From: Anaerolinea sp.
GTDB lineage: Bacteria > Chloroflexota > Anaerolineae > Anaerolineales > Anaerolineaceae
Length of the DNA stretch: 13,891 bases
NCBI GenBank assembly: GCA_013824385.1
Contig: PNNU01000037.1
Coordinates: forward strand, 1-13,891
Reading direction: 5' to 3'
Part shown: piece by piece, positions 1 through 7,110 of the stretch
How the letters are laid out: each line of letters begins with the position of its first letter
Numbering within the stretch: position 1 is the first letter of the stretch
Notes under the pieces: generated by a model
Databases searched by the model: none
Seen by the model: the letters and a program-made list of their open reading frames with translations, nothing else
What the model was told of the DNA's origin: nothing
Translations under genes and position numbers: made by a program

Positions 1-75
1 TTTATCCCCAAAGATATCAACGCCCTGCATAAGGAACTTGAAGCACGGGCGCTTGAAGACGCAAAAGTAAGCTAG
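1..75 (+). CDS. C-terminal end of an unidentified protein (partial)
   Basis: An open frame enters from the left edge and ends at TAG (73-75), giving 24 residues ending in ...LEDAKVS. The tail is charged and probably helical (KELEAR, ALEDAK), as at the end of a soluble enzyme or binding protein. It is too short to assign to a family. A strong terminator follows 21 bases later, which supports this being a real gene end and separates it from the LacI cassette. Whether it belongs functionally with the downstream sugar genes cannot be told from this window. Confidence 0.6.
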   Translation, partial: FIPKDINALHKELEARALEDAKVS

Positions 76-96
76 ACCAGATTCAATTTGAAACTT

Positions 97-128
97 AAAA
101 GCTGTCCTTTATAATGGGCAGCTTTTTT
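97..128 (+). terminator. Rho-independent terminator after the left-edge gene
   Basis: The stem AAAAGCTGTCC (97-107) pairs with GGGCAGCTTTT (116-126) around an 8-base loop, with one T-G pair, and runs directly into a T tract ending at 128. It lies 21 bases after the stop codon of the partial gene and before the lacI-type promoter. Confidence 0.85.
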
Positions 129-133
129 GCCTA

Positions 134-161
134 TTGACTAAGCCTATTTTTGCAGTATCAT
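134..161 (+). promoter_or_regulatory. Probable sigma-70-type promoter of the LacI-family gene
   Basis: TTGACT (134-139) and TATCAT (156-161) are separated by 16 bases and resemble -35 and -10 boxes. The expected transcription start, near 168, falls inside the palindromic operator, so a bound repressor would block initiation. The resulting leader would be only about 16 bases, and no Shine-Dalgarno sequence is visible before the ATG at 184. Confidence 0.5.
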
Positions 162-162
162 T

Positions 163-178
163 ATGTAAGCGCTTACAT
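163..178. promoter_or_regulatory. LacI-family operator palindrome
   Basis: ATGTAAGCGCTTACAT is a perfect 16-bp palindrome with a central CG step. This is the usual form of LacI/GalR-family operators, in which the hinge-helix leucine enters the minor groove at the central CG. It overlaps the predicted transcription start and ends 5 bases before the start codon of the regulator, so autorepression of the whole cassette is the simplest inference. No second copy was noticed elsewhere in the window. Confidence 0.8.
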
Positions 179-183
179 TAACC

Positions 184-1212
184 ATGAAGAAACTATCCCC
201 TCTCCCCACCATTATGGATGTTGCCCGCAAAGCTGGCGTTTCCATTGCAACGGTCAGCCGGGTCATCAACAACCTGCAAAACGTCAGCGAGAATACGGTT
301 CGCCGGGTTGAAGATGCGATTGCCGCCTTACACTATACTCCCAACGCTGCCGCCCAGGATCTTGCCAAACAAGCTACCCACAGCATCGGTCTGCTGGTAC
401 CCGAGATCAGCGGTATGTTCTTTCAACCCATGCTGAGCGGTATCGAAACTGGCGCCAGTAACTCAGGTTATGATTTGATCGTCCAGACCACCCAAAATCC
501 TCTGATCAAAGACAAACAACGCCGAAAACTGGCCGAACACAACACAGATGGACTGCTGGTGTTTGCTGGCAGCCTGGATGCGGAAGAACTGGGTCGTTTA
601 AGTCGCAAGAACTTCCCTGTGGTGCTACTTTTCCAAACACCTCCCAAGGGGATAAAACTGCCGTCCGTAGCTATTGAGAACATTGCTGGCACACGTCAGC
701 TTATCGATCATCTGATTGAGGTGCATCACCGCCGCCGCATCGTGTTTCTGTGCGGACCAGAACGGCATGAAGATTCGACCTTGCGTGAAAAGGGATACGC
801 CGCTTCTTTAAGGGCACACAACATACCTATTGATCCAACCCTCATCAGCCAGGGATTATTTAATCACCGCATGGCTCATCATTCAATGATCCAGATGCTT
901 CAAAACGGCACAACGTTTGACGCAGTCTTCGCGGGGGATGATGATGCCGCCATGGGCGTACTGTTGGCCTTGCGTGAAGCTGGCTTGCGAGTTCCTGAAG
1001 ATGTATCCGTGGTTGGTTTTGATGATCAATCCTTCTCCTCCACTCTGGTTCCCCCTCTCACAACTGTTCACGCTCCAATCCAGGAAGTTGGGCTGCAAGC
1101 GGTCAACATGCTGTTGAGAGAAATGAACGGTGGAGTAGAAGAATCACACCTGGTGTTGCCCACCGAGTTAATCTTACGGCAATCTTGTGGTTGCCCTTTT
1201 TCATATTCCTGA
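184..1212 (+). CDS. LacI/GalR-family transcriptional repressor
   Basis: 342 residues, the normal length for the family. Residues 9-30 form the helix-turn-helix (TIMDVARKAGVSIATVSRVI), followed by the hinge segment with the conserved leucine (AQDLAKQAT, about 58-66). From about residue 68 (IGLLVPEI) the periplasmic-binding-protein-like effector domain begins. It shows the late family signature AGDDDAAMG...VPEDVSVVGFDD around residues 250-282. The protein should act as a dimer on the palindrome at 163-178 and release it on binding a sugar effector. The following deacetylase starts 26 bases downstream and the transporter after that, all on one strand, so the effector is probably the transported sugar or a product of it. 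The ATG at 184 has no clear ribosome-binding site; an internal ATG at 214 would cut into the HTH and is less likely. The effector is unknown. Confidence 0.93.
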   Translation: MKKLSPLPTIMDVARKAGVSIATVSRVINNLQNVSENTVRRVEDAIAALHYTPNAAAQDLAKQATHSIGLLVPEISGMFFQPMLSGIETGASNSGYDLIVQTTQNPLIKDKQRRKLAEHNTDGLLVFAGSLDAEELGRLSRKNFPVVLLFQTPPKGIKLPSVAIENIAGTRQLIDHLIEVHHRRRIVFLCGPERHEDSTLREKGYAASLRAHNIPIDPTLISQGLFNHRMAHHSMIQMLQNGTTFDAVFAGDDDAAMGVLLALREAGLRVPEDVSVVGFDDQSFSSTLVPPLTTVHAPIQEVGLQAVNMLLREMNGGVEESHLVLPTELILRQSCGCPFSYS

Positions 1213-1238
1213 TCAAAAACCAATTTCAAGGAGTCTTT

Positions 1239-2129
1239 ATGCACGCAAATCCAGTATTGAAGAAGCTTGGTCTGTCTGATAATGACCGCGCCATCATCAT
1301 CCACACGGATGACATAGGTATGTGCCAGGCAAGCGTCACCGCATATAAAGATTTAATGGATTTTGGAATCGTTTCATCCGGCGCAACAATGGTGCCGTGT
1401 CCGTGGTTCCTTGAGGCCGCCAAGGTCTGCCGCGAACACCCGGATTATGACATGGGCGTGCATTTGACTCTCACCAGCGAATGGCAAACCTACCGCTGGG
1501 GTCCGGTTTCAACGCGCGACACATCCTCGGGTTTGATGGATGAGCAAGGATATTTCTATCGCACCAGTGAGAAAGCCCAGGAACATGCCGATGCAGGCGC
1601 GGCTAGGTTAGAGTTGAAAACCCAGATTGAACGCGCATTGGCGCAGGGGATTAAATCCACACATATGGATACTCACATGGGCACCCTCGCCCACACTAAA
1701 TTCATCCCCTCATACGTGGAATTTGGTATAACTTTTCGCTCCCCCATCATGATGTTCCGGATGGATGAAGCTGGTTGGCGTATAGCCGGTCTGGATGGAC
1801 CAACTGCAAAAGTGGCTGCACAAATGGTCACCGATGCAGAAAACATGGGTATGCCACTGCTCGACACCATGTTCCAGATGAACCTTGAAAAACCTGAAAA
1901 CCGCCTTGAACAAGTAAAAGAAGCTTTGAAATCCTTGAAGCCCGGAGTAACCCATTTCATTATCCATCCCTCCGCGGATACCCCTGAACTGCGCACCATC
2001 TGCCATGACTGGCCCAGCCGGGTGGCAGATTACCAGATTTTTCAGGATGAAGGTCTGCGCAGCTTTATCAAAGAAAGTGGTTTGCACATTATTGGTTACC
2101 GCGACTTGCAAAATTTGATGCCCTCATAA
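1239..2129 (+). CDS. YdjC/ChbG-family carbohydrate deacetylase
   Basis: 296 residues from the ATG at 1239, chosen because AAGGAG (1228-1233) lies 5 bases before it; the frame is open upstream but overlaps the lacI stop. YdjC/ChbG proteins are metal-dependent enzymes that remove an acetyl group from N-acetylated sugars such as chitobiose and chitotriose. Family landmarks seen here are the double aspartate in IIHTDDIGM (D24, D25), the histidine in MGVHLTLTSEW (H75), and the pair in STHMDTHMGTL (H142, H146), matching the metal ligands and catalytic acid region of the fold. There is no signal peptide, so it should act in the cytoplasm. It is followed 21 bases later by a sugar symporter gene with its own strong ribosome-binding site, and they are probably co-transcribed. 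Substrate is inferred only from family and context; a non-chitin acetylated sugar is equally possible. Confidence 0.88.
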   Translation: MHANPVLKKLGLSDNDRAIIIHTDDIGMCQASVTAYKDLMDFGIVSSGATMVPCPWFLEAAKVCREHPDYDMGVHLTLTSEWQTYRWGPVSTRDTSSGLMDEQGYFYRTSEKAQEHADAGAARLELKTQIERALAQGIKSTHMDTHMGTLAHTKFIPSYVEFGITFRSPIMMFRMDEAGWRIAGLDGPTAKVAAQMVTDAENMGMPLLDTMFQMNLEKPENRLEQVKEALKSLKPGVTHFIIHPSADTPELRTICHDWPSRVADYQIFQDEGLRSFIKESGLHIIGYRDLQNLMPS

Positions 2130-2150
2130 TCTACTCAAGGAGAGAATATA

Positions 2151-3518
2151 ATGGCAACCCTCACCACATCGGCTGAAACCGCACCGCTTCAAACCACCAG
2201 CAAGCAACGCTGGCTTTATTCGATCGCTAACCTAGGCAACGTGATCCCCTACCAGGCAGTGGGTGCAATTCTACTTTTCTACTACACAGATTTCAAACAC
2301 CTTCCGGTGAAATGGGCCGCAATGGCCATGACCATCTACGCGATTTACAACGCACTAAACAACCCAGTGATGGGATATTTCTCCGACCGCACACGTTCAC
2401 GCTGGGGAAGACGTATTCCATGGCTAATGTTTTTAACCCTTCCTTGTATGGTTGCTTTTGCTTTTATCTGGATGGCTCCCTTTGACGGCATTAAGGATCC
2501 CGGCAAGCTGCTTGCTTACTTCTACATAGTGCTCTTTATCTGGGAAGGTTTTGCAACGATGACTTCCACAGCCTACTATTCTCTACTGCCTGAGATGTTC
2601 ATGGATTACAAGGAACGCACAGATGTTTCGGTGCGGATGAATATAGTTCAAACTGTAGGTCTGCTCATTGGTGCTGCCCTACCTGCAGTGCTTTCCACTG
2701 CGTTGGGCTATCCGCTAATGGGCATCATCTTCGCCATGATTGCAGGCTCCGCTATGTATATCGGTATCCCCGGGATGTTTGAGCGCAAGGGGTACCAGGA
2801 AGAAAAGCCTATTCCTCTTGGTAAAGCGTTAAAAGAAACACTGATCAACCGCAGTTTTGTCACTGTCGTGATCGCCCAAACCCTGCGCTTCTTCGCCACT
2901 GGCATTCTTACCACCGGTATGATGTTTTATATGAAGTACAGCATCGGCGCTGATCCCAGTTGGACTACAATCAGCCTGGCTGCGGCGTTCATCGCTGCAG
3001 GATTGGCTTTGTGGCCCTGGCGCCATTTCATTGCCAACAAATGTGAGGCGCGCACCACCACCATGATCGCTTACGCAGTCACCGGAGTGTCTTCCATTAC
3101 TCTGGCTCTGGCACACGGCACCGTACAAGCCATTCTGGCGGCCTGTTTTGTAGGAATTGGCCTGGCAGGCTTAATTCTCATGGGAGATGTGATCATGGCC
3201 GATGTGGTGGATGAAGACGATGTACGCACTGGTCAGCGTCGTGCTGGCATGTTCTTTGGCATGAGCGGATTAATAATTACCCTCAGCAGCGCGCTGGTAG
3301 CCCAGGTCTTCGGTTGGCTGATGCCCCGCTTCGGTTACGATAGCGCCCTGGCTGTGCAGCCCGCCACAGTGGATACAGGATTCAGGCTTTTTATGTCCGT
3401 TCCTTCCGTTATCGGCTGCGGATTGGCGATAGTAGTGCTGGCATTCTATCCGCTTTATGGAAAACGACTGAAGGAAATCAAACAGAAATTAGCAGAAAGA
3501 CAAGCCCAAAAGTCATAA
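2151..3518 (+). CDS. GPH-family (MelB-like) sugar transporter
   Basis: 455 residues with about 12 hydrophobic segments, typical for the glycoside-pentoside-hexuronide carrier family in the inner membrane. The family hallmark appears near the N terminus: NPVMGYFSDRTRSRWGRR (residues 71-88), preceded by YSIANLGNVIPYQ. AAGGAG (2137-2142) lies 8 bases before the ATG. It is the third gene of the LacI cassette and would import the sugar processed by the adjacent deacetylase. Odd feature: aligning NALNNPVMG (67-75) to the DAINDPIMG segment of E. coli/Salmonella MelB puts Asn67 and Asn71 at the positions of Asp55 and Asp59, the cation-site residues of MelB. Coupling to sodium or protons is therefore uncertain and could use other residues. 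The gene ends before a strong hairpin terminator. Substrate is not predictable from sequence alone. Confidence 0.9.
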   Translation: MATLTTSAETAPLQTTSKQRWLYSIANLGNVIPYQAVGAILLFYYTDFKHLPVKWAAMAMTIYAIYNALNNPVMGYFSDRTRSRWGRRIPWLMFLTLPCMVAFAFIWMAPFDGIKDPGKLLAYFYIVLFIWEGFATMTSTAYYSLLPEMFMDYKERTDVSVRMNIVQTVGLLIGAALPAVLSTALGYPLMGIIFAMIAGSAMYIGIPGMFERKGYQEEKPIPLGKALKETLINRSFVTVVIAQTLRFFATGILTTGMMFYMKYSIGADPSWTTISLAAAFIAAGLALWPWRHFIANKCEARTTTMIAYAVTGVSSITLALAHGTVQAILAACFVGIGLAGLILMGDVIMADVVDEDDVRTGQRRAGMFFGMSGLIITLSSALVAQVFGWLMPRFGYDSALAVQPATVDTGFRLFMSVPSVIGCGLAIVVLAFYPLYGKRLKEIKQKLAERQAQKS

Positions 3519-3543
3519 TCAGTGAATCTGTAAAATCAATTAT

Positions 3544-3579
3544 CAGAGAGTTTCGGTAACGAAGCTCTCTGTTCTTATC
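3544..3579 (+). terminator. Terminator of the LacI-deacetylase-transporter cassette
   Basis: A 12-bp stem, CAGAGAGTTTCG (3544-3555) with CGAAGCTCTCTG (3560-3571), contains one T-G pair and closes on a GTAA (GNRA-type) tetraloop. A short T-rich stretch (TTCTTATCT) follows. It begins 25 bases after the transporter stop codon. The T tract is imperfect, so termination may be partial. Confidence 0.75.
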
Positions 3580-3584
3580 TCAGT

Positions 3585-3590
3585 TATAAT
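3585..3590 (+). promoter_or_regulatory. Possible -10 box for the erythrin-VIT1 gene
   Basis: A consensus TATAAT sits 40 bases before the ATG at 3630, just after the preceding terminator. No good -35 box is visible at 16-18 bases upstream, where the terminator stem lies. A purine-rich AAGAGGA (3618-3624) ends 5 bases before the start codon and serves as ribosome-binding site. Confidence 0.4.
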
Positions 3591-3629
3591 CAATATAGAA
3601 TTATTTGCATTTTTCAGAAGAGGAATTTA

Positions 3630-4745
3630 ATGGACAAGAAAAATCCGATGGTTAATGCATATCTTGACGAATGCAGCAGTGCTTTACTCTATCAAACCAT
3701 GGCAGAGGTCGAGAAGGATCCGCGCATCGCCGAAGTTTACAGCCGCATCTCAAAAACCGAAACTGAACACGCTGCCCATTGGAAAAAACAGGCAGCCGAA
3801 AAAGGGTTCCCTCTTGATGAGTATCACCCGGATTGGCGTACGCGTACACTTGTCAGACTTGGCAAACGTTTCGGTACCAATATGATCCTGCCTGTTTTAC
3901 AAGGCATGGAACAAACAGGGGCAGCGGGTTATGCTCAAGTTCCGGGTGCAACAGCCATGCAAGCCCAGGAACAATCTCATGGTCGGTTATTAGACCAGAT
4001 CACCGGTTCGATCACAGGCGGCATGTCTGGCGGAGTGTTAATGCAGTTGGAAGGACGCCACCGATCCACGGGTGGCAATGCCTTGCGCGCTGCAGTTTTG
4101 GGTGCCAATGACGGACTGGTCTCAAACCTCAGCCTTGTGATGGGCGTGGCCGGAGCCACCCTTGCCGGTAAGGGTGTACTGATTGCAGGTATGGCTGGCC
4201 TGCTGGCCGGGGCAATATCCATGGCGCTGGGAGAATGGCTTTCTGTTCAATCTTCGCGCGAACTCTATGCTCATCAAATTGCTACTGAAGCTGAAGAGAT
4301 ACAAACTTCACCAGAAGAAGAGACTGAAGAATTGGCACTTATTTATGAGGCTCGTGGATTTGATAAAACAACAGCCAGAGAGCTTGCTGAAAAAGTACTC
4401 TCCAATCAAGAAACCGCTCTTGACACACTAGCCCGCGAAGAGTTGGGTATCAACCCGGATGATCTTGGCGGTTCTGCCTGGGAAGCGGCTATAACCTCTT
4501 TTCTCTTGTTTGCTTTAGGAGCCATCATCCCCGTCGCGCCGTTTCTATTTACCAGCGGCATGCCCGCGGTCTTCATCAGCATCGGGCTTAGCACGATCGG
4601 CCTGTTTGTGCTCGGCGCCGTGATCACTCTTTTCACCGGGCGAACAGTTTTATTTTCAGGCTTCCGTATGGTCATATTTGGTTTGATAGCCGCTGCGGTG
4701 ACCTTTGGCATTGGCCGTTTGATCGGAGTCAGCATCGGCGGGTAG
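3630..4745 (+). CDS. Erythrin-VIT1 fusion: ferritin-like domain plus CCC1/VIT iron transporter (MbfA-like)
   Basis: 371 residues in two modules. Residues 1-125 are a rubrerythrin/ferritin-like di-iron domain: E14, the E44-x-x-H47 motif (ETEH), E94, and the E114-x-x-H117 motif (EQSH) give a full set of candidate iron ligands. Residues 150-371 are a VIT1/CCC1 transporter, starting with the family signature VLGANDGLVSNLSLVMG (D161) and continuing through AISMALGEWLSVQSSRE (M198, E202), a cytoplasmic acidic segment (about 218-285, rich in E) and three further membrane spans. Proteins of this layout include MbfA of Agrobacterium and Bradyrhizobium, an inner-membrane iron exporter linked to iron and peroxide tolerance. 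The inferred role is moving Fe(II)/Mn(II) out of the cytoplasm, with the ferritin-like part sensing or delivering iron. It stands alone between two terminators. No Fur or Irr box was recognised upstream. Confidence 0.9.
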   Translation: MDKKNPMVNAYLDECSSALLYQTMAEVEKDPRIAEVYSRISKTETEHAAHWKKQAAEKGFPLDEYHPDWRTRTLVRLGKRFGTNMILPVLQGMEQTGAAGYAQVPGATAMQAQEQSHGRLLDQITGSITGGMSGGVLMQLEGRHRSTGGNALRAAVLGANDGLVSNLSLVMGVAGATLAGKGVLIAGMAGLLAGAISMALGEWLSVQSSRELYAHQIATEAEEIQTSPEEETEELALIYEARGFDKTTARELAEKVLSNQETALDTLAREELGINPDDLGGSAWEAAITSFLLFALGAIIPVAPFLFTSGMPAVFISIGLSTIGLFVLGAVITLFTGRTVLFSGFRMVIFGLIAAAVTFGIGRLIGVSIGG

Positions 4746-4807
4746 GTATAAATAAATACCGGGTTGTTTTTCGTATATTTAAAATCGTGAATTTCATAGA
4801 TAAAACT

Positions 4808-4844
4808 AAAAACCCAGGATTAATCATCCTGGGCTTTTGGTTTT
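4808..4844. terminator. Bidirectional terminator between convergent genes
   Basis: CCCAGGAT (4813-4820) and ATCCTGGG (4826-4833) form a perfect 8-bp stem with a 5-base loop. An A tract lies on the left (4808-4812) and T runs on the right (4835-4838 and 4841-4844), so it can work for both the iron-transporter gene from the left and the minus-strand membrane-protein gene that ends at 4843. It also marks the change from GC-rich to AT-rich sequence. Confidence 0.85.
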
Positions 4845-6915
4845 AAGGAATTTCAATAAGAAAGAGTTGATACGTCCCATTATCACCTATGAGAGTTATA
4901 TCCTTTTTAGAGGTGACTTGTGATGTAGATTTGGATAAAAAGTACCCGGAAGGAACCTGTGAGACATCCTCAACCCTGATTAGTATTCGATCTTTATTCT
5001 TTCCAAAAAGTCCATAATCAAGCGCCGTACTTGGTAAATCCAAGTAGAGCGTTGCTCCCTCTGGTACGAGTGGATCAATAAACTGAATATTCTCAAGAAG
5101 CCGAAAACCTGAATAATACACCTGGTTCCAATATGAACATTGATAAATTGTTGGTCGATCCAGGGCAGAGGTGGCAATATGATCAAAGGTAGTGATCAAC
5201 TTACTTTTCACAAAGCGCTCGTACTTGTTGTTTTCAGGGAGTGTTAATATGTGCTGATATTGGAAACCCCAAATCGTGCCGGCAGTGATAACCGGTTTTG
5301 ATTGATTAACAAAGAATGTATTAAATGAAACGAATAAGCAAACAGGGAGGATGGCCACAATTATCAGCTCTCGCCACATCCTTTTGGACGGAAATAGCGT
5401 TGAAACCATGGGAACCAGAGGTAAGACTGGGAGAATAAAATACCGACCTTGATAAGGATCCCAGCCCGGTCTTTGAATGATCACCATGATAAAAAAAGAT
5501 AGAAAAAAGACAATACCAAAGACGGCATAGATCCGTCGACTTTTTTGTCGGCTGAAAAGTGAAATAATTAGCGCAGTGACAACCAGCAAAAATCCGATTG
5601 GACCAAACCATGCGCTTTCTTCGCTCAAAATTAATGGTGCGGTATAAGAAAATCTTTCCACGTCATCAAAACCAGGTTGAAGAAAGAGATCTTTTTCGAG
5701 ATCCACCGAGGAAGGAATAAAATATTTTTGAAACACATCCGCCTTAACAGGTATCAGAGCATTTTGAAGAACGCGCGGAAGGCCATCCAAACCAATAAAT
5801 TGATAGAGAAAACGCGAGGTATTGTATTTAATTTTTGCAACGATCTGACCATCAGAAATTTGACCGTCAAAGATCAAAGGAACCCCGGCCACAACCCCGC
5901 CCTTCCTAACAATAACTTGCCCGATTAGAAAGATACCTGCTAAAAGTAAAACGGCCGCCGATCCAATTAACCATGGGACAATCTTTTTGTTCTTTATTTT
6001 AGTGATCAGCAATATAAGAAGAAATATGCCTAAAGTTGGAAGAGCTAAAAAAGCCGCTTTTTTTGTACCCAATGCGAAAACAAATGCTAAACCTGCTGCA
6101 AGAAGATCCAATTTTGATTTGGAAACCAGCCAATCAATTGTAAGCGAGAGGCTTACCAGTAAACAGACCGCAACAATTAAATCCCCTTGAAAAGAATAAG
6201 CCTGCAACAACACAACAGGCATGGATAGTCCAACCAAAGAACTTAGCAATGAGTTAGTGATTGTAAATCTTAATGACCGCGAAATCTTAAAAATGGAGAC
6301 AGTGGAAACAACCAATGAAAACCACTGCACCAGAAAGAACAAATACTCAGAACGACTCAATGAGAAAAGCCACAGCCCCTGTATGTGTAAAAATTTTGGA
6401 TCAAAAATGTCAGGGAGGTCGGAGAAACTACTTGAGGATATCGATCCCCGCTGCAACCAAAATAATAACCTCGTGATTCCGGTTGGATCCAGACTATCAA
6501 GATTGTTCGGTGGAGTAGTAATTCCGACCACAAAAAAAGCAGATAATATTGATGCCAAAAGAATGATTAGAGCGTAATCGAACCATTTCAATTGTGAAAC
6601 GGCGGGTTTTAACCTCTTAAGAAAATCTTTAGCGGATAATGGCCAGCGATGCCTTATCAGAAGGAACAAGAGTAAACAGATGCCGATCTGGAGAATAATA
6701 AACAGGTACGCCTGATCAATGGCGGTAAACATAGATAGCCCAAAATAGATCAAGATATTTATCCCAAATGTAGTTAAGAAAAATACTTGAAGATATTTAG
6801 AAAAGTTTAATTGTCCATAAATGGATATGGATAGAAAAAGTGAAAAAAATAGATAAATCAGAATCGAAGCGATAATCATGAAATAAATCTGCCGAAAATC
6901 ATTTTTTAGGGGCAA
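4843..6915 (-). CDS. Large integral membrane protein, putative GT-C-fold glycosyltransferase
   Basis: 690 residues with about a dozen hydrophobic segments between residues 10 and 545 and a hydrophilic C-terminal part (about 545-690) probably outside the membrane. The loop after the third or fourth span holds NNLDSLDPTGITRLLFWLQ (138-154). This resembles the first external loop of GT-C enzymes (Dol-P-Man:protein mannosyltransferase/ArnT type), where an acidic residue is catalytic and a DSxxYHxxR...WxQ pattern is common; here the YH part is replaced by DP. Such enzymes use polyprenyl-phosphate sugars on the outer face. Divergent to a WbaP-type transferase, so a role in surface glycan decoration is inferred. 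Start is uncertain: this frame uses TTG, which gives a positively charged N terminus (K4, R8); an ATG at 6877-6879 (M13) is the alternative. Neither has a clear ribosome-binding site. It could instead be a polymerase-like or unknown membrane protein. Confidence 0.7.
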   Translation of the reverse strand: MPLKNDFRQIYFMIIASILIYLFFSLFLSISIYGQLNFSKYLQVFFLTTFGINILIYFGLSMFTAIDQAYLFIILQIGICLLLFLLIRHRWPLSAKDFLKRLKPAVSQLKWFDYALIILLASILSAFFVVGITTPPNNLDSLDPTGITRLLFWLQRGSISSSSFSDLPDIFDPKFLHIQGLWLFSLSRSEYLFFLVQWFSLVVSTVSIFKISRSLRFTITNSLLSSLVGLSMPVVLLQAYSFQGDLIVAVCLLVSLSLTIDWLVSKSKLDLLAAGLAFVFALGTKKAAFLALPTLGIFLLILLITKIKNKKIVPWLIGSAAVLLLAGIFLIGQVIVRKGGVVAGVPLIFDGQISDGQIVAKIKYNTSRFLYQFIGLDGLPRVLQNALIPVKADVFQKYFIPSSVDLEKDLFLQPGFDDVERFSYTAPLILSEESAWFGPIGFLLVVTALIISLFSRQKSRRIYAVFGIVFFLSFFIMVIIQRPGWDPYQGRYFILPVLPLVPMVSTLFPSKRMWRELIIVAILPVCLFVSFNTFFVNQSKPVITAGTIWGFQYQHILTLPENNKYERFVKSKLITTFDHIATSALDRPTIYQCSYWNQVYYSGFRLLENIQFIDPLVPEGATLYLDLPSTALDYGLFGKNKDRILIRVEDVSQVPSGYFLSKSTSQVTSKKDITLIGDNGTYQLFLIEIP

Positions 6916-6928
6916 TATATCAAAAAGA

Positions 6929-6937
6929 ATTGTAACA
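6929..6937 (-). promoter_or_regulatory. Possible extended -10 promoter of the 690-residue membrane-protein gene
   Basis: On the minus strand TGTTACAAT is an extended -10 match (TGn followed by TACAAT). No convincing -35 is present. Transcription would start near 6922, leaving only a few bases before the TTG start at 6915 but about 43 before the ATG at 6879, a point in favour of the shorter protein. Confidence 0.35.
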
Positions 6938-7012
6938 CTGAATCAAATTCAGGATTTTCAGGTAAATAATAAATATATAACCAGGAATCTAACACTGTTT
7001 GGAATTCAATTA

Positions 7013-7021
7013 TGATAGAAT
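7013..7021 (+). promoter_or_regulatory. Possible extended -10 promoter of the sugar-phosphate transferase gene
   Basis: TGATAGAAT fits an extended -10 element (TGn plus TAGAAT) in the AT-rich divergent region 6916-7110. A -35 box at normal spacing was not found. The predicted start near 7028 would give a leader of roughly 80 bases. Confidence 0.35.
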
Positions 7022-7110
7022 GAAATTGGCGTTAAGAATTCATAATGTCTTTAAAACGAGATTAGCTCAATGTCTGTTTCATTAATCTTTTTACTGAGAC
7101 GGTGGGGGAT

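Noticed and set aside
1710..2111. 133-codon open frame on the minus strand inside the deacetylase gene
   Set aside because: It lies wholly antisense to a gene with clear family motifs and has no ribosome-binding site or recognisable domain.
4745..4770. Small hairpin GGTAT-AAATAA-ATACC followed by GGGTTGTTTTT after the iron-transporter stop
   Set aside because: The 5-bp AT-rich stem is weak, and a much stronger terminator follows at 4808-4844; it may add little.
6221..6577. 118-codon plus-strand open frame inside the 690-residue membrane-protein gene
   Set aside because: It is antisense to a long frame with consistent membrane spans; its charged, low-complexity translation looks like a shadow.
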